Positions 1 to 5,411 of a stretch of 16,582 nt of DNA are shown here, piece by piece. The translations under genes and the position numbers were made by a program. Every line of letters starts with the position of its first letter. The first letter of the stretch is position 1. The stretch is from RGIG8306 sp964566025. GTDB lineage: Bacteria > Bacillota > Clostridia > Lachnospirales > Lachnospiraceae. The stretch spans positions 1-16,582 of the forward strand of contig CAZMHF010000035.1 of the NCBI GenBank assembly GCA_964566025.1, given 5' to 3'. A model generated the notes under the pieces. It did no database searches and was not told the origin of the DNA. It saw only the letters and a list, made by a program, of their open reading frames with translations.

Positions 1-115
1 CACAGGCCTATGAGATGGGTCGCTCCCTTTGCGGGAGCGTGGATTGAAATGGATCATATCGAATGAAGCGCTGAGAGAGCTATAGTCGCTCTCTTGTAGG
101 AGCGTGAATTGAAAA
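1..115 (+). CRISPR. Leader-distal end of a type I-C-like CRISPR array
   Basis: A 32-nt repeat at 19-50 starts GTCGCTCCC and ends GGATTGAAAT, with a 7-bp internal stem (CGCTCCC/GGGAGCG). It is followed by a 34-nt spacer (51-84) and a degenerate repeat at 85-115 that has about five substitutions and a 1-nt deletion. Positions 1-18 would be the end of another spacer. Repeat length, hairpin and the ATTGAAAT end match the class of repeat associated with type I-C (Cas5-Cas8c-Cas7) systems. The decayed last repeat marks the end far from the leader, so the array is probably transcribed on the plus strand with leader and cas genes upstream, outside the window. Only one complete spacer is visible, so the array call rests on repeat form and spacing. 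Confidence 0.85.
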
Positions 116-520
116 AATTTTTATAGGGTGTTCCTACGTACATAGTGGACCACAATATAATCAGAGTGAAATGTAGAGCTATTTTGAACTGCCGAGAATT
201 CCTCGGTAGTTGAACTATAACATAATCAAACTAAAACATAAAAGAACATCCACCTAAGAAAAGTAAAATCATGGAATGAGATTTACAACTATACGACTGA
301 CATAAGGAGTATTAGCCAGCGTGTTGGCAATGGTGCGCACATCGGGCTATGGCAAGTGAAACATTAAGATATGTGCAAACAAAAGATGTTTAAGCTCCCA
401 CTGAAATAGCAGCGAAGCGGATTACGAGTATCCTCTTTGACAGCGTCGCCTCTCCCCCTCTCACAACAAGTAGTTTCCTATAGTCCAAACGTCATATCTT
501 ATACTATTTGAACATTTCTC
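116..520. other. Gene-free stretch with hairpins, unidentified
   Basis: No convincing open reading frame lies here. Visible structures are: an imperfect palindrome at 187-211 (AACTGCCGAG / CTCGGTAGTT, 5-nt loop) flanked by direct copies of TTGAACT at 184-190 and 210-216; a small hairpin GCCAG-CGTG-TTGGC at 314-327; and two interleaved pairings, GCACAT 337-342 with ATGTGC 371-376 and AAACAT 359-364 with ATGTTT 386-391, which together would form a pseudoknot-like arrangement. The segment 301-480 is noticeably more GC-rich than its surroundings. It could be a structured RNA, or the decayed end of a mobile element or intron next to the CRISPR locus. I could not assign a family. Confidence 0.35.
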
Positions 521-548
521 TTGCAAGAAAATATGCATTTGATATAAT
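521..548 (+). promoter_or_regulatory. SigA-type promoter of the GH9 gene
   Basis: TTGCAA (521-526), a 16-nt spacer and TATAAT (543-548), with an extended -10 TG at 540-541. Transcription would start near 555, and the ribosome binding site AAGGCGGAG (561-569) follows directly before the ATG at 576. The gene therefore has its own promoter and is independent of the CRISPR locus. Confidence 0.75.
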
Positions 549-575
549 GAGAAAAAACGCAAGGCGGAGAAGAAT

Positions 576-2168
576 ATGACGAAAATATTTTATAATCAAC
601 TAGGATACAGACCGACGGATCGCAAGATTGTGAGTGTTGTCGGTGCAGAGCAGGATCGATGGATATTAAAAAATGAAGAACAAGAAATTGTTGCACAGGG
701 CGTGCTTTCTGATGAGAAGTGTGATGAAGCATCGAATGAGAAGGTTTCTTCGATTGATTTGTCAGAAGTCAAAGCAGGTGGAGCGTATCAGCTAGAGGTG
801 GATGAGACGAGTGCTACGATTCAAATTGAAAAGGAACCGTATAAGAAAGCACATATTGATTTGTGTCGATTCTTTTATTTTCAAAGATGCGGATGCGCAT
901 TAGAAGAGGAATATGCAGGAGTTTTTAAGCATAAAGAGTGCCATACGACATTGGCGACATTGATTTCGGATGAAAAAGTAAAAAAAGATGTGACGGGTGG
1001 TTGGCATGATGCAGGCGACTATGGAAGATATACTGTAGCGGCGACAACGGCACTAGGACATTTACTATATGCGTATGAGATGTATCCAGAGGCATTTGAG
1101 GATTCGCTACACATACCAGAAAGCGGAAATTCGCTTCCAGATATTCTAAATGAATGTCGTTATGAACTTGAGTGGCTCTTAAAAATGCAAAAAGAAAATG
1201 GAAGCGTCTATCATAAGGTAGCAACTCGTTATTTTTGTGGAATGGTGATGCCAGAGGATGATTCGGATGAACTGTTCTTGTTTGATGAGGGAAGCTGTGC
1301 AACGGCGGCATTTACGGCTATCATGGCTATGGCTGCAAGACTTTACTATGAGTACGATAAAGCATTTTCAAAAGAATTAAAAAAGGCAGCGCTAAAGGGC
1401 ATGGAATGGCTAGAAGAAAATCCAGCGTTTTTACAATTTAGAAACCCTCCAAATGTTATGTCAGGTGAGTATGGCGATGGAAGCGATAAAGATGAGCGCA
1501 TGTGGGCATATGCCGAACTGTATCGTTTGACAAAAGAAAAAGATTATTTGGAGATGATGGCGACATATATTGATGAAGTGGATACAACGCATTTTGGCTG
1601 GGGATCTGTGGGCGGTTTTGCGGCGCTTGGTTATTTGATTGAACGTCAATTTGATGACTCAGAATACAGTGAGATTTTCAAACAGAGATTTACAGAAGAA
1701 GCGGATGCATTCGTCGAGATGGCTGAAAATAGTGCCTATGAAACAGCCATGTTGCCAATCGATTATCGTTGGGGAAGTAATATGACAGTGCTTAATAGAG
1801 GCGTTGTGTTGGCAGTTGCCTATTATTTTTCAAATGCTAATAAATATAAAACATATATGATGGAGCAATGGAATTATGTATTCGGAAGAAATCCATTGGG
1901 GGTTAGCTATGTGACAGGGCTTGGAACAAATGCGTATAGCGATCCTCATCACCGACCAATGGTGGCAGATGGTATTGAAGAAGCGATTCCAGGGTTTGTA
2001 TCAGGTGGGCCAAATTATGGACGTCAGGACCAACATGTGAGAAGCGTATTTGCGGATGATTTACCACCTGCAAAGGCATTTGCCGATCATTTCTTGAGCT
2101 ATTCGACAAATGAAATTACAATTTATTGGAACAGTCCAGCAGTATTTTTATCTGCTGCTCTTGCTTAA
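576..2168 (+). CDS. Intracellular glycoside hydrolase family 9 (cellodextrinase/endoglucanase-like)
   Basis: This 530-residue protein is a GH9 inverting beta-1,4-glucanase. An N-terminal immunoglobulin-like domain (about residues 3-85, starting FYNQLGYRP) precedes the (alpha/alpha)6-barrel catalytic domain (about 90-530). GH9 hallmarks are present: GWHDAGDYGRY with the catalytic Asp pair D145 and D148, the TGLGTNAYSDPHHRP block (about 447-461), and the C-terminal STNEITIYWNSP with the proton donor E513. No signal peptide, carbohydrate-binding module or dockerin is visible, so the enzyme should stay in the cytoplasm. That matches the signal-less Butyrivibrio cellodextrinase (Ced1) type, which cleaves imported cello-oligosaccharides. 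The start at 576 is supported by AAGGCGGAG 6 nt upstream and by a protein that begins right at the Ig-like domain. It appears monocistronic. The exact substrate (cello-oligosaccharide or mixed-linkage glucan fragments) is inferred. Confidence 0.93.
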   Translation: MTKIFYNQLGYRPTDRKIVSVVGAEQDRWILKNEEQEIVAQGVLSDEKCDEASNEKVSSIDLSEVKAGGAYQLEVDETSATIQIEKEPYKKAHIDLCRFFYFQRCGCALEEEYAGVFKHKECHTTLATLISDEKVKKDVTGGWHDAGDYGRYTVAATTALGHLLYAYEMYPEAFEDSLHIPESGNSLPDILNECRYELEWLLKMQKENGSVYHKVATRYFCGMVMPEDDSDELFLFDEGSCATAAFTAIMAMAARLYYEYDKAFSKELKKAALKGMEWLEENPAFLQFRNPPNVMSGEYGDGSDKDERMWAYAELYRLTKEKDYLEMMATYIDEVDTTHFGWGSVGGFAALGYLIERQFDDSEYSEIFKQRFTEEADAFVEMAENSAYETAMLPIDYRWGSNMTVLNRGVVLAVAYYFSNANKYKTYMMEQWNYVFGRNPLGVSYVTGLGTNAYSDPHHRPMVADGIEEAIPGFVSGGPNYGRQDQHVRSVFADDLPPAKAFADHFLSYSTNEITIYWNSPAVFLSAALA

Positions 2169-2189
2169 ATGCGTTAACTTCGTTATAAT
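2161..2189 (+). promoter_or_regulatory. Promoter of cvfB
   Basis: TTGCTT (2161-2166, overlapping the last codons of the GH9 gene), a 17-nt spacer and TATAAT (2184-2189). The predicted start near 2196 would place the three tandem hairpins in the 5' leader of the downstream RNA-binding protein gene. Confidence 0.65.
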
Positions 2190-2191
2190 TG

Positions 2192-2252
2192 GCCTATTAG
2201 CAACATAGTTGCGCAACTAAGTTGCAGCAACGTAGTTGCGACAAGAATAGGT
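2192..2252 (+). repeat. Three tandem GCAAC-N3-GTTGC hairpins enclosed by an outer stem
   Basis: Three 13-nt units follow each other: 2200-2212 (loop ATA), 2213-2225 (loop TAA) and, after one A, 2227-2239 (loop GTA). Each has the same 5-bp stem GCAAC/GTTGC. Because the arms are identical, they can also pair between units. An outer stem pairs CCTATT (2193-2198) with AATAGG (2246-2251), plus a G-T pair at 2192/2252. The 3' side of this stem overlaps the likely ribosome binding site AGGTAGG (2249-2255) of cvfB. If transcription starts near 2196 only part of the outer stem would be transcribed from the local promoter, whereas readthrough RNA would contain all of it. Confidence 0.8.
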
Positions 2253-2260
2253 AGGTATTT

Positions 2261-3106
2261 ATGGAATTAGGGAAAAAGCAAAAATTAAAAGTAGCATACA
2301 AGAAGGACTTTGGCGTTTATTTGACGGATTTGGATGTGGAATTGACAGATGACGTAAGAGGTGTATTGCTTCCTAATCGCCAAGTGCCAGAAGATACACA
2401 AGTGGGCGATGTTATTGAAGTCTTTTTGTATAAGGATTCAGAGGGACGAAAAATAGCGACAACAAAAACACCTATGATGGAAATAGGCGAGTTAGCGTAT
2501 TTGGAAATTGCGGAAATCACAAAAATTGGCGCATTTTTGAAATGGGGACTTGAGCGAGATTTGTTTTTGCCATTTAAGGAGCAAACAACAGAAATTAAAG
2601 TGCACGAAAAGTATTTGGTTGCCATGTACTTAGATAAGTCAGAGCGTTTGTGTGCAACGATGCGTATTTATAATTATTTGCGTGACGATAGCGAGTATGT
2701 GAAAAATGATATGGTAAAAGGCACAATCTATCAAATTCAACAAGAAAAAGGCGTATTTATTGCTGTAGATAATAAATATTATGGAATGTTGCCAAAGCAA
2801 GAACTGCTTCCTAATATGAAAATTGGGCAATCCATAGAGGCAAGAGTTTTTCGTGTAAGAGAAGATGGAAAATTGGATTTAGTTTCGAATCGCCCCATTA
2901 AGGAGCAAATTGAAATTGATGCCGAAAAAGTTTTTAAGATTATTGGTGAATTCGGCGGAGAGTTACCATTTGGAGAAAAGGTATCAGCAGAAATTATTCT
3001 TAGAGAATTCGGGATGAGTAAGGCTTCGTTTAAACGGGCGCTTGGTCATCTGTTGAAAAATCAAAAGATTACAATAGGCGAAAATGCAATTGCTATAAAG
3101 TCATGA
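2261..3106 (+). CDS. cvfB: CvfB/YitL-family S1-domain RNA-binding protein
   Basis: This 281-residue cytosolic protein has the layout of the CvfB family (conserved virulence factor B; YitL in Bacillus): three S1-like OB folds (about residues 5-60, 69-130 and 147-212, the last with the KGVFIAVDNKYYGMLPKQE block) and a C-terminal winged helix (about 223-281, FGMSKASFKRALGHLL). Family members bind RNA; the Staphylococcus homologue influences exoprotein and virulence gene expression. The start at 2261 fits AGGTAGG five bases upstream and an N-terminus that begins at the first OB fold. The gene stands alone between its promoter at 2161-2189 and a strong inverted repeat at 3139-3184, and it converges with the XRE gene. 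The triple hairpin directly ahead of the start is a candidate autoregulatory target. The family assignment is firm; the cellular role here is inferred. Confidence 0.88.
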   Translation: MELGKKQKLKVAYKKDFGVYLTDLDVELTDDVRGVLLPNRQVPEDTQVGDVIEVFLYKDSEGRKIATTKTPMMEIGELAYLEIAEITKIGAFLKWGLERDLFLPFKEQTTEIKVHEKYLVAMYLDKSERLCATMRIYNYLRDDSEYVKNDMVKGTIYQIQQEKGVFIAVDNKYYGMLPKQELLPNMKIGQSIEARVFRVREDGKLDLVSNRPIKEQIEIDAEKVFKIIGEFGGELPFGEKVSAEIILREFGMSKASFKRALGHLLKNQKITIGENAIAIKS

Positions 3107-3138
3107 ATAGTTGAAAATAATTCAAATGCAAGATCTAA

Positions 3139-3184
3139 AGCAAGCCCTCACGTTTGCGTGAGAAGAAAATAGTGAGGGCTTGCT
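3139..3184 (+). terminator. Long stem-loop after cvfB, possible terminator or attenuator-like switch
   Basis: A perfect 13-bp stem pairs AGCAAGCCCTCAC (3139-3151) with GTGAGGGCTTGCT (3172-3184). The left arm can alternatively pair locally, CTCACG (3147-3152) with CGTGAG (3157-3162), around a TTTG loop. No U-run follows, so it is not a textbook intrinsic terminator. It may end or stabilise the cvfB transcript. Two further stems follow: AAGCGG 3195-3200 with CCGCTT 3212-3217, and AGAAATGGT 3242-3250 with ACCATTTCT 3258-3266. The last overlaps the 3' end of the convergent XRE gene and may serve as a bidirectional end signal. Confidence 0.6.
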
Positions 3185-3255
3185 AGTAGACCTGAAGCGG
3201 CTTTCGAGTGTCCGCTTAATAGAAGGTGTAGTGATACGGAGAGAAATGGTTTAAA

Positions 3256-3744
3256 TCACCATTTCTTTCTTGCGTTATTATTGTTCTTGCGATTAGAAAT
3301 TAAAAATGAATGGCAAATGCGATAGCACGTTTCAATCTCGCCCTCAGTGCAAGTTTGAAGAAGGACTAGCATTTTGTTATAGGTGTCTAGAGAATCGTTT
3401 TCACGAAGAAATTGTGCGTAGTTTACATCGAAAGGAGATTTCCCTTCTAGAATGTAATCATAGGACAAATTAAAATAAGAATGTAATTTCTTCAAAACGA
3501 AAGAAGAAACGCTACGATAGCCACGCTCTAAGCAACTTAAATAGCTAATGGAAATACCAAGTGCGTTGCTAAGCTGCTCTTGTGTTAGCTCGAGTGCAAT
3601 TCGTTCATTGCGAATTCTCTGGCCGATAATGCGATCCTCGTCGGAAAGAACTCTGTTTTGTCCGTAGTCAAGATGGCGAGGTAATAGTTCCGCATTTTGC
3701 GGAAGGTTTGTTGGAAAGTCTTTATTATTATATTTATCACTCAT
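3256..3744 (-). CDS. XRE-family (Cro/CI-type HTH) transcriptional regulator
   Basis: This 162-residue protein has an HTH_3-type DNA-binding domain at about residues 40-98 (IGQRIRNERIALELTQEQLSN region, then the ISISYLSCLERGYRSVS recognition segment). A polar 35-40-residue N-terminal extension and a C-terminal tail (about 105-162) of unknown function, ending in the basic, Asn-rich NRKNNNNARKKW, complete it. It shows no sensor domain or peptidase motif. The start codon at 3744 is supported by AGGGAG about 8 bases upstream on the minus strand and a good promoter at 3801-3829. It is monocistronic, convergent with cvfB and divergent from the sugar-ABC ATPase gene, so autoregulation or control of the divergent gene is possible. 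The target is unknown. Confidence 0.85.
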   Translation of the reverse strand: MSDKYNNKDFPTNLPQNAELLPRHLDYGQNRVLSDEDRIIGQRIRNERIALELTQEQLSNALGISISYLSCLERGYRSVSSFVLKKLHSYFNLSYDYILEGKSPFDVNYAQFLRENDSLDTYNKMLVLLQTCTEGEIETCYRICHSFLISNRKNNNNARKKW

Positions 3745-3800
3745 ACGTATATCTCCCTGTATAGTTAATAGACTTGAAACCTCCGTATCATTACAAAGCT

Positions 3801-3829
3801 ATTCTACCATAAGTGGAGTTAATTGTAAA
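3801..3829 (-). promoter_or_regulatory. Promoter of the XRE regulator
   Basis: Read on the minus strand: TTTACA (3829-3824), a 17-nt spacer and TAGAAT (3806-3801). It lies about 57 bases ahead of the ATG at 3744 and is followed by AGGGAG as ribosome binding site. The 10-mer CTCCGTATCA at 3781-3790, just downstream of this promoter, is an exact inverted copy of 3232-3241 beyond the 3' end of the gene. Confidence 0.7.
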
Positions 3830-4068
3830 GACAAAAAAGGAAAAAAATAATAGATAATTTGGAATTTACAAAAAGTGAAAAAGGCAATCAATTAGGCGCA
3901 CAATATGCCAAAAGTATTAAAAAGTAAGAATTTTGACCTCAAAAATTCTTAGAATATAAGAAATTTTATGAGTTATTAAGAGTTTGTTCACAGAAAGTAT
4001 ACAATATCACTAAAAGTTTTTGCTTAGTTTTGTGTATTTGCAATATGGTTTTATGTCGCGAGATAGTT
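3830..4068. promoter_or_regulatory. Very AT-rich divergent intergenic region with overlapping inverted repeats
   Basis: This stretch between the XRE promoter and the ATPase gene holds no gene. TAAGAATTTT (3925-3934) pairs with AAAATTCTTA (3942-3951), and the TTCTTA part (3946-3951) pairs equally with TAAGAA (3957-3962). The three arms therefore form mutually exclusive stems, or at DNA level an operator-like cluster. Poly-A tracts at 3831-3850 suggest curved DNA. Possible upstream promoter elements such as TTGCAA (4038-4043) are present, but none is clear enough to call. Confidence 0.4.
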
Positions 4069-4118
4069 TAGAATAGCAGAATAAAGTAACGTGCTACAGG
4101 CATGTGCAGTGATTACTT
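4069..4118 (+). promoter_or_regulatory. Probable -10 element and 5'-terminal stem-loop of the ATPase mRNA
   Basis: TAGAAT at 4069-4074 is the best -10 candidate; the -35 region is poor. A start near 4081 would put a two-part stem at the very 5' end of the mRNA: AAGTAA (4084-4089) with TTACTT (4113-4118), enclosing CGTGC (4090-4094) with GCATG (4100-4104, one G-T pair). A 5'-terminal hairpin commonly protects mRNA from decay, which fits a highly expressed gene. The string TTTAGAATAG recurs in front of the next gene (5365-5374). Confidence 0.5.
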
Positions 4119-4144
4119 CATAACAATTCAGGAGGAATTTAATA

Positions 4145-5257
4145 ATGGCAGGATTATCATTAAAGAATGTATGTAAAGTCTACCCTAACGGTTTCGTTGC
4201 GGTAAAGGATTTTAACTTAGAAGTAAAAGATAAAGAATTTATTATCTTTGTTGGTCCTTCAGGATGTGGTAAATCTACGACTCTTCGTATGATTGCTGGT
4301 CTTGAAGAAATTTCAAGTGGTGAGCTTTGGATCGGCGACAAATTAGTAAATGACGTTGAGCCAAAAGACAGAGATATCGCGATGGTATTCCAGAACTACG
4401 CTCTTTATCCACATATGTCTGTATATGACAACATGGCATTCGGTCTTAAATTACGTAAGACACCTAAAAATGAGATTGAAAAGCTTGTAAATGAAGCTGC
4501 AAAGATTCTTGGTATTGAGCCATTACTTGATCGTAAGCCAAAAGCTTTATCAGGTGGTCAAAGACAACGTGTTGCTATGGGTCGTGCTATCGTTCGTAAT
4601 CCTAAAGTATTCTTGATGGATGAGCCGCTATCAAACCTTGATGCAAAACTTCGTGTTCAGATGCGTATTGAAATCTCAAAACTACACCAAAGACTTGAGA
4701 CAACAATCATCTACGTTACACATGATCAGACAGAGGCTATGACACTTGGTACAAGAATCGTTGTTCTTAAAGATGGTTTGATCCAACAAGTAGATACTCC
4801 TCAAAATCTATACAACAAACCAGTAAACAAATTCGTTGCTGGATTTATCGGTTCACCTCAAATGAACTTGATTGAAGCAATGGTAGAGAGAATTGACAAT
4901 GACGTAGTAGTTCTTTTCGGAGAGTACAAAATCGTTCTTCCAGAAGCAAAAGGAAAAATCCTTGAAGCTGAAGGTTATGTTGGAAAAGAAGTTATCTTCG
5001 GTATTCGTCCAGAAGATATTCATGATGAAGAAATGTTCTTAGACACATCAAAAGGAAGCATTATCAACGCAACAATCCGTGTTTACGAATTGCTTGGTGC
5101 TGAAGTTTACTTATACTTTGATGTTAAAGATCAAAGCTTTACAGCAAGAGTTAATCCTCGTACAAATGCAAGACCTGGTGATACAGTTAAATTTGCATTC
5201 GATATGTCAAAAATTCATATCTTTGATAAAGAAACAGAATTATTTATTATTAACTAA
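4145..5257 (+). CDS. MsmK/UgpC-type sugar ABC transporter ATP-binding protein (CUT1 family)
   Basis: This 370-residue cytoplasmic ATPase powers carbohydrate ABC importers. The nucleotide-binding domain (about 1-235) shows Walker A GPSGCGKST (37-45), Q-loop Q83 in VFQNYALYPHMSV, signature LSGGQ (135-139), Walker B VFLMDEP (155-161), D-loop SNLDA (163-167) and switch H193. A MalK-like regulatory domain (about 236-370) with the FGIRPEDI motif follows. AGGAGGA lies 8 bases before the ATG. No permease or solute-binding gene is adjacent and the gene has its own terminator, so it is probably a shared ATPase that energises several sugar importers, as known for MsmK in streptococci. Its codon choice (many CGT, GGT, CTT, with GTT/GTA) looks optimised compared with flanking genes, suggesting high expression. 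The symbol is withheld because msmK, ugpC and malK cannot be separated by sequence alone. Confidence 0.93.
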   Translation: MAGLSLKNVCKVYPNGFVAVKDFNLEVKDKEFIIFVGPSGCGKSTTLRMIAGLEEISSGELWIGDKLVNDVEPKDRDIAMVFQNYALYPHMSVYDNMAFGLKLRKTPKNEIEKLVNEAAKILGIEPLLDRKPKALSGGQRQRVAMGRAIVRNPKVFLMDEPLSNLDAKLRVQMRIEISKLHQRLETTIIYVTHDQTEAMTLGTRIVVLKDGLIQQVDTPQNLYNKPVNKFVAGFIGSPQMNLIEAMVERIDNDVVVLFGEYKIVLPEAKGKILEAEGYVGKEVIFGIRPEDIHDEEMFLDTSKGSIINATIRVYELLGAEVYLYFDVKDQSFTARVNPRTNARPGDTVKFAFDMSKIHIFDKETELFIIN

Positions 5258-5267
5258 TTTATAAAAT

Positions 5268-5302
5268 AAAAAAGCCATGGGTGAAAACCCGTGGCTTTTT
5301 TT
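5268..5302 (+). terminator. Intrinsic terminator of the ABC ATPase gene
   Basis: GCCATGGGT (5274-5282), loop GAAA, ACCCGTGGC (5287-5295), one G-T pair, followed by seven T (5296-5302) and preceded by an A-run. This classic Rho-independent terminator makes the ATPase gene a separate transcription unit and may work in both directions. Confidence 0.92.
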
Positions 5303-5343
5303 GAGGAAAACCATTAAAAGTTTGTGAACGATTTAAGTTTTGC

Positions 5344-5372
5344 TTTCTTTTCTTCGCAAAATGATTTAGAAT
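5344..5372 (+). promoter_or_regulatory. Probable promoter of the CdaR-like regulator
   Basis: TAGAAT (5367-5372) with a weak TTTCTT (5344-5349) at 17-nt spacing. It lies in the short gap between the upstream terminator and the ribosome binding site AGGGGGA (5399-5405). The -10 context TTTAGAATAG is identical to that in front of the ATPase gene. Confidence 0.5.
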
Positions 5373-5411
5373 AGAAGGAGCATTATCTTCATAAATCTAG
5401 GGGGAATACGG

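Noticed and set aside
302..366. Short translatable segment as a transposase or reverse transcriptase remnant
   Set aside because: The peptide is about 20 residues, ends in a stop and carries no motif that I can link to a mobile-element family.
499..732. Minus-strand 77-codon frame covering the GH9 promoter
   Set aside because: It overlaps the promoter and N-terminus of the GH9 gene and encodes no recognisable protein.
925..1311. 128-codon open frame on the minus strand inside the GH9 gene
   Set aside because: It lies fully opposite a well-supported GH9 coding region, has no ribosome binding site and gives a low-complexity His/Phe/Leu-rich product.
2192..2252. Cloverleaf-like fold resembling a tRNA
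   Set aside because: All three hairpins have the same short stem and 3-nt loops; there is no 7-nt anticodon loop, T-loop sequence or CCA context, so it is not a tRNA gene.
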